Shown: positions 1-8,512 of the stretch, piece by piece
Numbering within the stretch: the stretch's first letter is position 1
Layout: each line of letters begins with the position of its first letter
NCBI RefSeq assembly: GCF_009769165.1
Contig: NZ_CP043476.1
Span: forward strand, 4,533,001-4,597,000
Length of the DNA: 64,000 nucleotides
Source of the DNA: Xanthomonas hyacinthi
Lineage (GTDB): Bacteria > Pseudomonadota > Gammaproteobacteria > Xanthomonadales > Xanthomonadaceae
Direction: 5' to 3'
Notes under the pieces: generated by a model
What the model saw: the letters and a program-made list of their open reading frames with translations, nothing else
Database searches by the model: none
What the model was told of the DNA's origin: nothing
Translations under genes and position numbers: made by a program

Positions 1-1
1 G

Positions 2-913
2 TCTGGGCTGGGGTATCCAAATCAGGTGACGGGACAAGGGTTGATTCCGGTCACCACCCGCGGGATTCTCGATACACGGCAAGACAGCGCCGATGTCATG
101 GCATCCGGTCCGTTCCAGCTCTTTGGTCGACAGCACGAGTTGGTTGTTGGAGCGATGACCTCGAAACATACATCGGACGATCGTGAAACCGGCTTCCTCT
201 TCCCACACACGCCCATTGGAAATTTCTATAACTGGAGCGGAAGTTATCCTGAACCTGATTTCGACTCCGCCCGGTATGCCTTGACCCAAACGCGCGTCAA
301 ACAAAGCGGGGTCTACAGTGCTGCACGGTTCTCTCTGGCCGATCCTATCAAGTTGATCGTGGGTGGCCGATTCAGCAACTACGAGGTGGATCAAGAGACG
401 GGGGCGAAGGCGTTCCATTACAAGAAAACGGCAAAGTTCATCCCTTACGTCGGACTGGTGTATGACATCAACGACACATACTCTGCTTACGCCAGCTATA
501 CGGAAATATTCAACCCGCAGACGTCGCGCGACAAGAATGGCGACGTGCTCGCGCCAACATCGGGAAAAAACACCGAAGTGGGTATCAAAGGCGAATATCT
601 GAACGGCAAGCTCAACGCGTCGATCGCACTGTTCGAAGCAAAACTCGACAACGTCGCGCAAATTGATGCCGGACACCTTCTGCCCGATGGGACACAAGCC
701 TACTACGCAGCCAGTGGAACCAAGTCGAAGGGGGTTGATTTTGACTTGCAAGGCGAATTAGCGAGCGGATGGAATTTATACGCAGGCGTATCTCACTTCA
801 CGGCCTCCAATGGAGATGGCAGTCGCATGAGTAGTCAGATTCCAAGGACGACAGCTCGTCTGTACGGCGAGCCGAGAAGCGTCATGGTGGCATTCAACTA
901 CAAGTTGCAGTGA
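2..913 (+). CDS. TonB-dependent siderophore receptor, C-terminal part (5' end outside window, internal deletion)
   Basis: The frame is open from base 2, so the gene begins upstream of the window. The visible 303 residues read as the outer-membrane beta-barrel of a FpvA/FecA-type siderophore receptor: alternating amphipathic strands, 'YTEIFNPQTSRDKNGDVLAP', 'GKNTEVGIKGEYLNGKLNAS', and a C-terminal strand ending 'RSVMVAFNYKLQ'. Such receptors import ferric siderophores using TonB energy. Near the end the text jumps from 'SQIPRTTARL' straight to 'YGEPRSVMVAF'. In intact family members roughly 80-100 residues of barrel separate these two motifs, so an in-frame deletion of several strands is likely and the product may not fold. 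The gap estimate is from memory of the family. The next gene has a Fur-like box, which fits an iron-uptake locus. Confidence 0.8.
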   Translation, partial: SGLGYPNQVTGQGLIPVTTRGILDTRQDSADVMASGPFQLFGRQHELVVGAMTSKHTSDDRETGFLFPHTPIGNFYNWSGSYPEPDFDSARYALTQTRVKQSGVYSAARFSLADPIKLIVGGRFSNYEVDQETGAKAFHYKKTAKFIPYVGLVYDINDTYSAYASYTEIFNPQTSRDKNGDVLAPTSGKNTEVGIKGEYLNGKLNASIALFEAKLDNVAQIDAGHLLPDGTQAYYAASGTKSKGVDFDLQGELASGWNLYAGVSHFTASNGDGSRMSSQIPRTTARLYGEPRSVMVAFNYKLQ

Positions 914-1056
914 CACGACCTACTGGCGAGCTTGTGATGTGCGGCCTGCAGAGTCCATGCCTAGCGTCGTTACGGGTGATGACGGGCTGTTGTGCTGCTC
1001 TTGCGAGATGTCATCACTTTGAGATGGCATGCTTGGTACAAATAGCTTAATATAAG

Positions 1057-1071
1057 TGATGATCATTATCA
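1057..1071 (+). promoter_or_regulatory. Fur box (7-1-7 type)
   Basis: TGATGATCATTATCA matches the 7-1-7 Fur model (TGATAAT n ATTATCA) with one mismatch. It sits 12 bp upstream of the MFS start codon at 1084, where repression by Fur-Fe(II) would block transcription. Seen in sequence; the regulation is inferred. Confidence 0.75.
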
Positions 1072-1083
1072 TATAGGGGTCGT

Positions 1084-2316
1084 ATGGACCATTCAATTGC
1101 ACCCAACCCCGGGGATGAGCCGATGCCCTCTGGGGCCTTCACACTCAAGCCGCTGCTCGTCGCCAACATGGCGTGCACCATGACCATGATGGCCTTCGTC
1201 GCTATCGTGGGGCCCATCGCGCGGCAGTTGCATCTGGCCGCATGGCAAGCGGGCGCTGCGGTGACCGTCGGCGGGGTTCTGTGGATGTTGCTTTCGCGGC
1301 CCTGGGGCGCGGCAAGCGACCGGCGTGGCCGCCGTACGGTCTTATTGATCGGCGTGGGCGGCTTTGCTCTGTCGTATTGGATGATGTGTGCGGTGTTGGT
1401 GGCGTCGATGCAAGTCCTGCCTGCTGCCACGCTGGTGTTCGTGGGTCTGCTGGTGACGCGCGGTGCCATCGGCGCGTTCTACGCGGCCATTCCCTCAACG
1501 GGGCAAGCGCTCGTGGCGGACTTTGTCCCCGCAGGCGAGCGAGCGGCTGCCATGGCCTCGCTGGGCGCAGCCAATGCCGTAGGCATGGTGTTGGGCCCCG
1601 CCCTGGCTGCCGCATTGGCGCAGTACGGCCTGAGCCTCCCGCTCTACGCGATGGCAATACTCCCTGCCATCGCTTGGCTGGTACTCTGGAAAGCGCTCCC
1701 TCGGCAGGAGCACCATGCGCCGACACAGACCACTGCCTTGGGTTTGGGGGATAAGCGCTTGCGTCGCCCGATGGTCGTGGGATTCATCGCCATGTTCTGT
1801 GTGGCGGTCGCGCAGATCACCGTGGGATTTTTTGCGATCGACCGGTTGCAATTGGCCTCTGGCGCGGCCGCCCGTGCGGCGGGCATCGCACTGACCAGCG
1901 TGGGCGTCGGCCTGATTGCTTCACAGTTGGTGGTGCGCAAGCTCGACTGGTCACCACTGCGATTGATCCGCACGGGTGCCGTCGTATCCGCCGTCGGATT
2001 TGGTGCTACGGCAATGATTGGAACGCCTGTGCTGTTGGCGATCTGCTTCTTCGTTGCAGCGGCAGGCATGGGCTTTGTCTTCCCCGCATTTGCAGCGCTG
2101 GCGGCGAATGCTGTGCAAAGCCACGAACAAGGTGCAGCAGCAGGTTCCGTGGGCGCAGCCCAGGGGCTGGGCATCGTGCTCGGACCGCTGGTGGGCACAT
2201 TGCTTTATGGGTTTGGTACGGGTGTACCGTATTTGCTTGTGGCGCTGCTGCTCGTCGGCGTCGCGTTATGGCCAGCGCCCGATACAGTCGATAGACTCGA
2301 TCCAGCTATTGAATAA
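1084..2316 (+). CDS. MFS transporter, probably siderophore-related and Fur-controlled
   Basis: The product is 410 residues, a normal length for a 12-helix major facilitator. An MFS loop motif 'GAASDRRGRRTVLLIG' lies between helices 2 and 3, and long hydrophobic segments rich in Ala, Gly, Val and Leu follow throughout. It lies in the inner membrane and moves small molecules with the proton gradient. The Fur-like box just upstream and the preceding siderophore-receptor gene suggest siderophore export or uptake; the substrate itself cannot be read from the sequence. The start ATG at 1084 lies directly behind the Fur box. A second in-frame Met (residue 14) is possible but leaves a less usual N-terminus. 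Confidence 0.85.
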   Translation: MDHSIAPNPGDEPMPSGAFTLKPLLVANMACTMTMMAFVAIVGPIARQLHLAAWQAGAAVTVGGVLWMLLSRPWGAASDRRGRRTVLLIGVGGFALSYWMMCAVLVASMQVLPAATLVFVGLLVTRGAIGAFYAAIPSTGQALVADFVPAGERAAAMASLGAANAVGMVLGPALAAALAQYGLSLPLYAMAILPAIAWLVLWKALPRQEHHAPTQTTALGLGDKRLRRPMVVGFIAMFCVAVAQITVGFFAIDRLQLASGAAARAAGIALTSVGVGLIASQLVVRKLDWSPLRLIRTGAVVSAVGFGATAMIGTPVLLAICFFVAAAGMGFVFPAFAALAANAVQSHEQGAAAGSVGAAQGLGIVLGPLVGTLLYGFGTGVPYLLVALLLVGVALWPAPDTVDRLDPAIE

Positions 2317-2350
2317 GTTGGATTCCAGATCGACTGAAAGCCGGTCCGCT

Positions 2351-2587
2351 CCTGATTAGCCCTGACTCTCAGCTGTGGAAATTGCTCGCCGCACGCAGAA
2401 CCGGCTCTGGACAGGGTTTGCATCGCATCATCGCCGTGGCGAGTCGTGGCAGCATCTCGCGCAGGCAGAATCGGCGATTGAAACGGTAGGCCGCCTCGGC
2501 CAGATAACGTCTTGCGTAGTTGCCTTGCGCGATGGCGGGATAAGCGCAGATCCTGCGACTGCTGGCTGAAGGTCAGGGCTAATCAGG
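2351..2587. mobile_element. IS1595-family MITE with ISXO2-type transposase remnant
   Basis: The element is 237 bp, bounded by perfect 16-bp inverted repeats (CCTGATTAGCCCTGAC at 2351-2366 and its complement at 2572-2587). It is flanked by identical 8-bp direct repeats GGTCCGCT (2343-2350 and 2588-2595), the duplication size typical of IS1595. On the minus strand an open frame ending at 2369 reads 'YARRYLAEAAYRFNRRF', the C-terminal signature of ISXO2-type transposases. It is therefore an internally deleted, non-autonomous copy that kept about 60 codons of its parent. It inserted between the MFS gene and the NTF2-like gene. Confidence 0.88.
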
Positions 2588-2686
2588 GGTCCGCTTGGCA
2601 CGTTACGGACTCACTCAACCGAATGGCCACCTGCGGCTCGCTATAGTTGCCAATCATGACGTGCGCTGTGCCCGCCCGGTACCAGT

Positions 2687-3118
2687 ATGCAAACCGCTGA
2701 CACATCACTTCTTCAAGTGCTGCAGTCCCTTGAGGTTGAACTGCACAAGCCAGCGGCGCGTAGCGACGCCGGAAGGCTCGATGCTCTCTTACATGACGAC
2801 TTCCGAGAGTTTGGCCTTTCGGGGGCGTTTTATACGAAGGTAGACATCATGTTGCGGTTGCCTGCAGAGGCGCAACATGCAGTCGTTGTCGCGGATCGCT
2901 TCGAGCTGAGACGCCTCGGTGAATGTGTCGTTTTGCTCACTTACCGCTCAGCGCGTCGATTGCCGGACGGAAACCTTGACGGATTTGCCCGGCGCTCGTC
3001 GGTCTGGGAACACTCGTCCCTGGGCTGGCAGATGAGCTTCCACCAAGGAACGCCTACCGCCCCCTACGAACCCGGCGACGGGATTGCGGCGGCCGATTTC
3101 GGCGAAGGTGACCGTTGA
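2687..3118 (+). CDS. DUF4440/NTF2-like protein
   Basis: The product is 143 residues. 'GRLDALLHDDFREFGLSG' followed by two strands ('HAVVVADRFELRRLGECVVLLTYRS') and a late 'SSVWEHSSLGWQMSFHQGTP' is the usual arrangement of DUF4440 cone-shaped NTF2-fold proteins. Members are small cytosolic proteins, often of unknown ligand, and some act in polyketide or xenobiotic metabolism. No catalytic residue can be assigned. It stands alone downstream of the MITE, and the terminal 'GDGIAAADFGEGDR' is probably disordered. Confidence 0.7.
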   Translation: MQTADTSLLQVLQSLEVELHKPAARSDAGRLDALLHDDFREFGLSGAFYTKVDIMLRLPAEAQHAVVVADRFELRRLGECVVLLTYRSARRLPDGNLDGFARRSSVWEHSSLGWQMSFHQGTPTAPYEPGDGIAAADFGEGDR

Positions 3119-3277
3119 TTTCGGGAACGTCTGAAGCAAAACCCACCGGGTGACCTGCATCCCGGGCGTTGGAGCGTATGCGCCAGGCGTACATGCCTTG
3201 ACGAGAGCCGTGCTGTCACGCAACCCCATGGGCATATGGCTGCCGCAGCCGGCACAAGCCCGGCGAAATCCGCCGGA

Positions 3278-3772
3278 TCAGGCAGGACGACCGACATGCA
3301 GGATGCTGGCGAAACCTTCCTGCTCGATGGTTGGCTCGACGGCCGCGAAGACATTTCGCAAACCTTGCTCGTTGGCGAACTCATCCGGCGACCGGGAAGC
3401 GTTGCGCTGCAAGCAAATTGCCAGCGGCGTGTGGAACCAAACCGCCACTGCTTGGACGCCCTGTCTATGGGCTTCGGCAAGAATGGGCGCGCGCTCGGAG
3501 CGCTTCACGAGGATGGCGTCGAAAAAGACTGCGTTTGGGTCCTCGCGAATGCATGAGCGAGCCCACGTACTTTTCCCTGACCCTTGAGCGCCGACAAGGA
3601 CATGCAGCGTGCTGCTTGAGCCTGCATCTGCCAGTGCCTGCGAAAGTAGCGTAAAGCACTGATGCCAAGCCCAGGCATTGCGTGCAGGCGTGATGACGCG
3701 ACCTGTCGAGGTTTCGAGAAAGAGGTCCGGATTGATAAGCATGAGGGTCAACTTGGCTGATTGTCCTTCCAT
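3278..3772 (-). CDS. Small P-loop kinase-like ATPase
   Basis: The product is 164 residues. A clear Walker A motif 'LVGAQGSGKSTWAR' lies in the first third, followed by 'NAVFFDAILVKRSERAPIL' and 'AVAVWFHTPLAICLQRNASR'. This resembles polynucleotide kinase, zeta-toxin or gluconate-kinase type P-loop proteins, in which the late Arg-rich helix forms a lid. The target is unknown. No partner antitoxin lies next to it, so a toxin role is not supported. The ATG at 3772 is preferred over an upstream TTG, and translation from the later Met (MLINPDLF) is possible. The protein is short for a complete enzyme, but no frameshift is visible. Confidence 0.65.
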   Translation of the reverse strand: MEGQSAKLTLMLINPDLFLETSTGRVITPARNAWAWHQCFTLLSQALADAGSSSTLHVLVGAQGSGKSTWARSCIREDPNAVFFDAILVKRSERAPILAEAHRQGVQAVAVWFHTPLAICLQRNASRSPDEFANEQGLRNVFAAVEPTIEQEGFASILHVGRPA

Positions 3773-3809
3773 CGGCGAGCCATGGGCGATCACCGGCCCC
3801 AAGGGCCGA

Positions 3810-3940
3810 TTAATCAGCCCATGATCGCCTCATTGCGCCCAGATCTGCGAACAGGCCAAAGCGCCGGCTTGCCGCGCGCCGCGCGCCGTGCGACCAGATC
3901 AGGTCGCGCGCGCCGCCTTCTTCCTCGATAAAGGCGGGCT
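3810..3940 (-). pseudogene. DUF736 C-terminal remnant
   Basis: On the minus strand the frame reads 'PAFIEEEGGARDLIWSHGAR'. This matches the C-terminus of the intact-looking DUF736 protein at 27.1 kb ('[20 protein letters not shown]'), and the DNA ('accagatcaggtcg') also matches there. Only the last 25 or so codons survive, joined directly to the 3' end of the reductase gene. It is a relic of a conjugative-island backbone. Confidence 0.65.
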
Positions 3941-4975
3941 CTACGCCCCAACCTTGATGACCAGCTTCCCAAAAGGACCTTGTTCCAGGCGCGCAAACGC
4001 TGCATGGGCTTCGGCGAACGAAAACACCTGGTCGATCATCGGCTTGATGCCGTGCCGGTCGATGGCCTGATTCATCTCCTCGAATGCACGCCGGTGTCCC
4101 ACGGACACGCCTCGCAAGGTCGCGCGCCGGAGCATCAGCGGAATGGCCGGCATGCGGATCTCGGTATCGTCCATGAAGCCGATCTGCAGGATGTGCCCCG
4201 AACCCGCCAGCGCTTCGACGGATTGGCGTAGGTTGTCGCCGCCCACCAGTTCCAGCACCTGATCGACGCCATCGCCATCGGTCAGTTCGATCACCGCTTG
4301 CGCCCAAGCAGGAACCTGGGTGGTGTTGATGCCGGCCCAGGCACCAAGCGTTTTTGCACGGGCCAACTTGTCCTCGCTACGTGAGGTCACGATCACGCGC
4401 GCGCCCAGCGCTTGCGCGAACTGCAGGCCGAACAAGGATACGCCGCCCGTGCCCTGGACCAGCACCGTTTGCCCTCGCCGAAGGGCTCCCGCTTCCACCA
4501 GCGCGAACCAGGCCGTCAGAGCTGCGACGGGCAACGTGGAGGCTTCTGCATCCGACAAGGACGACGGCGCCGCCACCGCCACTTCCTCGGCAAGCGCGAC
4601 GTACTCGGCCAGCATGCCCGGCAGCGGACCGCCCAGCGACAAGCCGTGCCTGAGCATCGCCCGCGGCGGCTCGCCATCGAGCCATTGCGTCCAGAAATTC
4701 CCCATGACACGGTCGCCCACCTTGAAGCGACTGACCTGCGACCCGCGTTCGACCACTTCCCCGGCCATGTCGGAAACCGGGACGAAGGGCATCGGTGGTA
4801 GTTCCGGCAACAGCTCACCGTTGATGACCAGTTTGTCGCGGTAGTTCAGCGACACCGCCCCGACTTTGACCAGCACTTCGTTGGGGCCAGGGCGCGGCAC
4901 AGGCCGCTGCGCCAGTTCCAGGTTTTTCAGCCCGAAGGTCGGCAGTTGCCAGACCTTCATGGATTCGATCGTCAT
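3941..4975 (-). CDS. Zinc-independent MDR alcohol dehydrogenase/quinone oxidoreductase
   Basis: The product is 344 residues, full length for the MDR superfamily. Residues 1-150 form the GroES-like substrate domain ('[19 protein letters not shown]'); the structural-zinc cysteines of classical alcohol dehydrogenases are absent. The Rossmann motif '[18 protein letters not shown]' and '[15 protein letters not shown]' indicate NADPH use. It probably reduces quinones, enones or aldehydes in the cytosol. It is divergent from a LysR gene (start 5097) with a 121-bp shared intergenic region, so control by that LysR is likely. The start ATG at 4975 follows 'aggagt' at suitable distance on the minus strand. 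Confidence 0.88.
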   Translation of the reverse strand: MTIESMKVWQLPTFGLKNLELAQRPVPRPGPNEVLVKVGAVSLNYRDKLVINGELLPELPPMPFVPVSDMAGEVVERGSQVSRFKVGDRVMGNFWTQWLDGEPPRAMLRHGLSLGGPLPGMLAEYVALAEEVAVAAPSSLSDAEASTLPVAALTAWFALVEAGALRRGQTVLVQGTGGVSLFGLQFAQALGARVIVTSRSEDKLARAKTLGAWAGINTTQVPAWAQAVIELTDGDGVDQVLELVGGDNLRQSVEALAGSGHILQIGFMDDTEIRMPAIPLMLRRATLRGVSVGHRRAFEEMNQAIDRHGIKPMIDQVFSFAEAHAAFARLEQGPFGKLVIKVGA

Positions 4976-5044
4976 GTTCGGGACTCCTTCGCGCTTCGCA
5001 AAAAATCAGAACGCCCAGTCTATTGACGATAAATACGGGAAGGT

Positions 5045-5060
5045 TGCGCATAACTACGCA
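5045..5060. promoter_or_regulatory. Candidate LysR-type operator
   Basis: TGCGCATAACTACGCA is an interrupted palindrome with a T-N11-A core, lying between the divergent reductase (start 4975) and LysR (start 5097) genes. Its position and shape fit a LysR binding site; no experimental support is available. Confidence 0.45.
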
Positions 5061-5096
5061 TACACTGGCCACTTTAATTCCTCAATAGGGGCCGGC

Positions 5097-6029
5097 ATGA
5101 CGACCTACAGGGCATCGCGCCTGCAAGGCATCACCGTGTTCGTGCAGGCGGTGGAAGCAGGCAGCTTTACGGCGGCGGCCACGAGGATTGGCCTTTCCAA
5201 GTCAGCGGTTGGCAAGAGTGTCGCGACCCTGGAGCAACGCTTGGGCGTGCGCCTGCTCGACCGGACCACACGTCGGCTCGCGCTGACGGCGGAAGGGGCG
5301 GATTTCCATCAAAGCTGCCTGCGCGTGCTTGCCGAGTTGGACGAGGCCGAATCGCGCGCCGCCTCGCGCCGCAGAGAGGTGTCGGGAACCCTGCGCATCA
5401 GCCTGCCGGTGACCTTCGGAAGGCAATGGGTCATGCCCGTGCTGTGCAACCTCGCCCGGCAGCACCCGAAGCTCACGCTGGACGTGGCGTTTGCGGACCG
5501 TGCGGTGGATCTGCTGGAAGAGAACATCGATCTGGTGGTGCGGTTGGGAGATCCCGGCAACAGCGCCTCGCTGTCGGCGCGCTACCTGGGGCACCAAAGA
5601 ACCGTCACCTGCGGCTCGCCAGCCTACTTCGTGGAGCATGGCGTTCCAACATCCATCGACGATCTTGCCAATCACGACTGCATCACCTTTGGACAAGGCG
5701 GCCACGTGTTCCCGTGGAAGCTGCTGGACAGCGAGGGGCGCTCCGTGGACGTCAAGATCAGGGGGCGCCACACCATCAGCGACGGGGACGCGTTGCGCGC
5801 CGCGGTGCTCGATGGCTTGGGCCTTGCGCAGTTCCCTACTTGGCTGGTGGCAGATCAATTGAGGGACAGCGCGCTGCAAACGGCTCTGGCACCCCAAGGG
5901 GTTGAGGGTTCTCCGATCCATGCGCTTTGGCCCGCCACACGTGATCTGGCCCCCAAGATCAGGGCGACAGTCGATGAGCTTATTCGGGCATTCACGCCCG
6001 TGGCGCCTTGGGACAGGGACCTGGCCTGA
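5097..6029 (+). CDS. LysR family transcriptional regulator
   Basis: The product is 310 residues. An N-terminal winged HTH ('SFTAAATRIGLSKSAVGKSV', residues about 22-41) is followed by the linker helix and a periplasmic-binding-like effector domain ('GTLRISLPVTFGRQWVMPVL', 'DLVVRLGDPGNSASLSARYL'). It belongs to the PecT/DsdC-like subgroup common next to oxidoreductases and MFS genes. It lies head to head with the MDR reductase at 3941-4975 and is its likely regulator. The ATG at 5097 is chosen because the HTH begins some 10 residues later, as is normal, and upstream codons do not resemble the family. Confidence 0.88.
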   Translation: MTTYRASRLQGITVFVQAVEAGSFTAAATRIGLSKSAVGKSVATLEQRLGVRLLDRTTRRLALTAEGADFHQSCLRVLAELDEAESRAASRRREVSGTLRISLPVTFGRQWVMPVLCNLARQHPKLTLDVAFADRAVDLLEENIDLVVRLGDPGNSASLSARYLGHQRTVTCGSPAYFVEHGVPTSIDDLANHDCITFGQGGHVFPWKLLDSEGRSVDVKIRGRHTISDGDALRAAVLDGLGLAQFPTWLVADQLRDSALQTALAPQGVEGSPIHALWPATRDLAPKIRATVDELIRAFTPVAPWDRDLA

Positions 6030-6056
6030 ATCGACAACAGGGAGTCTGTCCCATCG

Positions 6057-6233
6057 CGATTTGCTCAGATGGCTGTAGCCCTCGCGGACCTGCGGGTCGC
6101 CCATCACCAGCGGATAGCGCAACACCTCGCCCAAGGGAATGCGCGCATGAGCCAGCAGGGAATGACGCGCCGGGATAGCGCCCCTCAGTGGGGCGCACCA
6201 GGTCGGCTCGGATCGAAGATGGCGCAACTCCAT
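6057..6233 (-). pseudogene. LysR regulator remnant with internal deletion
   Basis: On the minus strand an ATG at 6233 opens 'MELRHLRSEPTWCAPL', then 'AIPARHSLLAHARIPLGEVL' and 'RYPLVMGDPQVREG'. MELRHLR is the start of a LysR HTH, and the rest belongs to the middle of the effector domain, so about 150 codons in between are missing and the 3' end is lost. It is of the LysR type often carried in conjugative islands, and the 10.6-kb remnant is similar. Confidence 0.6.
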
Positions 6234-6245
6234 CCCGCCAGCCAC

Positions 6246-7469
6246 CTACACTTTGATGCTTCGACCAGCAGGCAGCGACACAACCAACTGGACCACCAGA
6301 ATGCCTGCAACGACTTGGATGGGTATATTCCATTCGCCTGTCCGCTGATGAATCGCACCGACCAGCAATGGACCAATCGCCGCGATCAGATAACCAACGG
6401 TTTGAGCCATCGCCGAAATACGTGTGGCCGTGTCAATGCTGGCACTTTTGGCGACGAACAAGAACGTACCGAGCGATAACCCAGCTCCTTGCCCGAACCC
6501 CAGCAGCAACGCCCATAGCATCGCCGTTTCAATGGGCGCATACATCAGCCCCAATGTCCCAGCCAGACACAGCAGCACCGTCATGGCGATATGAGGCCGC
6601 TGGTCATTGGTGCGGTGCGCCATCAGCGGCGTCACGAAACTCGCAACCATCAGGCTCATCTGCGAGGTCGAGAAGACCAGTGCCGCAGTGGCAGATGTGG
6701 TCCCGCGATCCGTGAGGATCGTGGGCATCCACGGCAGGAATACATACAGGTTGAGCACCTGCAGTCCAAAAAATAGGGTGATCGACCAGGCCGTGCCGTT
6801 GCGGTACACGTTGATCGGCGGCGGGTCATTCCCGCGAGCCACCCCGCCCATGTCGGGCGCGTAGCGCAGTTGCGGCAGCCAGAACACCAGGGCCAGCAAA
6901 GCGGGAAGTGCCCACAGGCCGAGTGACTGGAAGGCCGATGCTTTGTCCGAGCCCATCAGGTGGAACAAGGGGAACGAAACGCTGGCGCCGAGCACGGCGC
7001 CGACGCCCAGCATCAGCGCATAGATGCCCATGACCATGCCCATGCGCTGCGGCCCGAAGCGTTTGCGGGCCAACGCCGGCATGATGACGTTCATCACGGC
7101 GATTCCTGCACTTCCGAGGACGGTTCCCAGAATCAGTCCCGCCTGACCGAACCAGCGGATGCCACATCCCACGACCAGTACCGCCAACGCGGCAAACAGC
7201 GCCCGCTCCTCACCGAACCGCTGCCGCAACCTGACGCCGGGAATGGAGAAGATGCCCAGAAACACCAAAGGCAGGGTCGTCACCAACAGCGTTGGCGTGA
7301 AGCCGAGTTCCAGGTCCTTGAGCAATGGCCCGACCGTGGCGAAAATCAGGCGTAGGTTCACCGACACCAGGATGAAGCCGATCCACAGCAGCCATGGCAG
7401 CGGGTCGGCTCGCGCTGACAGGACGCCTTGAGCGCGCGCGCCGTCAGATGCTGCGCTCCGATTGTTCAT
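6246..7469 (-). CDS. CynX/NimT-type MFS transporter
   Basis: The product is 407 residues with about 12 hydrophobic segments. 'SVNLRLIFATVGPLLKDLEL' at the first helix and 'LLPLVFLGIFSIPGVRLRQR'-like loops are typical of the CynX/NimT branch (cyanate, 2-nitroimidazole and other small anions). It is an inner-membrane secondary transporter of unknown substrate. Its start overlaps the stop of the upstream MDR gene by 4 bases (ATGA), so the two are translationally coupled. With the 8512-8985 gene they form a three-gene operon divergent from the AraC regulator at 9485. The start at 7469 is set by the coupling; upstream codons lack membrane character. Confidence 0.85.
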   Translation of the reverse strand: MNNRSAASDGARAQGVLSARADPLPWLLWIGFILVSVNLRLIFATVGPLLKDLELGFTPTLLVTTLPLVFLGIFSIPGVRLRQRFGEERALFAALAVLVVGCGIRWFGQAGLILGTVLGSAGIAVMNVIMPALARKRFGPQRMGMVMGIYALMLGVGAVLGASVSFPLFHLMGSDKASAFQSLGLWALPALLALVFWLPQLRYAPDMGGVARGNDPPPINVYRNGTAWSITLFFGLQVLNLYVFLPWMPTILTDRGTTSATAALVFSTSQMSLMVASFVTPLMAHRTNDQRPHIAMTVLLCLAGTLGLMYAPIETAMLWALLLGFGQGAGLSLGTFLFVAKSASIDTATRISAMAQTVGYLIAAIGPLLVGAIHQRTGEWNIPIQVVAGILVVQLVVSLPAGRSIKV

Positions 7470-8512
7470 GATGCCTCCGGCAGTTCGACCAGCACGACGC
7501 CTCTGAGGCGACCGGCACAGGCTTGCTCCAGGGCGAGTGGCGCTGCATCCAGGCCCTTGTGGGTGGTGTGGGGTAGGTGGATGCGGCCTGATTCCTGCCA
7601 CGCGGCGAATTCGTTTATCCACGCGTCGAACAACTCTGGTGCCTGTTCGTCCGCGCTGAAGCCGCGCATCGTTACGCCACGCAAAATGAGTTGAAAAGTG
7701 TCCAGTTCGACCGGCGCTTTCAAGGTGGCGCTATGCGGGTTTAACTCCGCCGATACCGCGCCCAGCAATACGCACCGTGCCTCATGGCGGGTGATTTCCA
7801 GCGCTGATGCCAGTTGATCACCGCCGACCATGTCCACGATGACGTCGATGCCCTCGGGGGCCGCTTCGGCCAGTTGCGCACGGATCGGCCCGCCGTCTCG
7901 GGTGATGACCGCGTCATAACCCAACGCGTCCCGCATCCAGCGCGCCTTCTCCGCACCGCTGGTGCTACCGATGATCCGTGTTGCCCCCAACAAACGCGCG
8001 ATCTGTCCAGCCATAGATCCGATGGCGCCTGCACCGCTGGTGACAAATACCGTATCGCCCGAGCGCACCTGAATCGCACCGACCAATGCGGCATAGGCAG
8101 TCCAGCCATGTCCGAGCCAGACCACAGGGTCAACGCTCGATCCATGGATCGGCTTGCATTGCTCGGTCCTCACAAGCGCGTATTCGCGCCAACCGAGCGG
8201 ATGCAGCACCAAGCTACCGACGGCCAGGTCGCAACCGGGCGCTGTCTGGACCACTTCGCCAATCGCACCATCGGCAAGCGTGTCGCCAGGCAGTAGCGGC
8301 GGAAACGGAATGCCCTTGACCGACTCGGCGCCGGCTTCGGCCATCAACCTGGTTGAAATGGAAACGCGAAACCATCGGTTGCGCACCACCACTTGTCCGG
8401 GACCAGGGGTTGGCACAACGGTCTCGACGATCTCAAAGTGCTCGGCCTTCAACGCGCCTGATCGGTACCCGAGCAGTCTGACTTCCCGGGATTTATATTT
8501 GTCGTTCGTCAT
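7466..8512 (-). CDS. MDR family NADP-dependent oxidoreductase
   Basis: The product is 348 residues. N-terminal 'FEIVETVVPTPGPGQVVVRN' and the NADP-binding stretch 'VFVTSGAGAIGSMAGQIARL' followed by 'RIIGSTSGAEKARWM' place it in the leukotriene-B4 dehydrogenase/enoyl-reductase branch of MDR enzymes, without zinc ligands. Cytosolic reduction of an activated double bond or carbonyl is likely. It is the middle gene of the operon 8985-6246: its start overlaps the preceding stop by one base and its stop overlaps the MFS start by four. This suggests that an imported or exported compound is the substrate. Confidence 0.85.
   Translation of the reverse strand: MTNDKYKSREVRLLGYRSGALKAEHFEIVETVVPTPGPGQVVVRNRWFRVSISTRLMAEAGAESVKGIPFPPLLPGDTLADGAIGEVVQTAPGCDLAVGSLVLHPLGWREYALVRTEQCKPIHGSSVDPVVWLGHGWTAYAALVGAIQVRSGDTVFVTSGAGAIGSMAGQIARLLGATRIIGSTSGAEKARWMRDALGYDAVITRDGGPIRAQLAEAAPEGIDVIVDMVGGDQLASALEITRHEARCVLLGAVSAELNPHSATLKAPVELDTFQLILRGVTMRGFSADEQAPELFDAWINEFAAWQESGRIHLPHTTHKGLDAAPLALEQACAGRLRGVVLVELPEAS

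Noticed and set aside
3278-3772. P-loop protein as a zeta-type toxin
   Set aside because: No epsilon-type antitoxin or other partner lies next to it; the Walker A motif alone does not justify a toxin call.
5202-6245. 347-codon minus-strand frame
   Set aside because: Mostly antisense of the LysR gene; only its first part (6057-6233) is meaningful, and that is reported as a LysR remnant.
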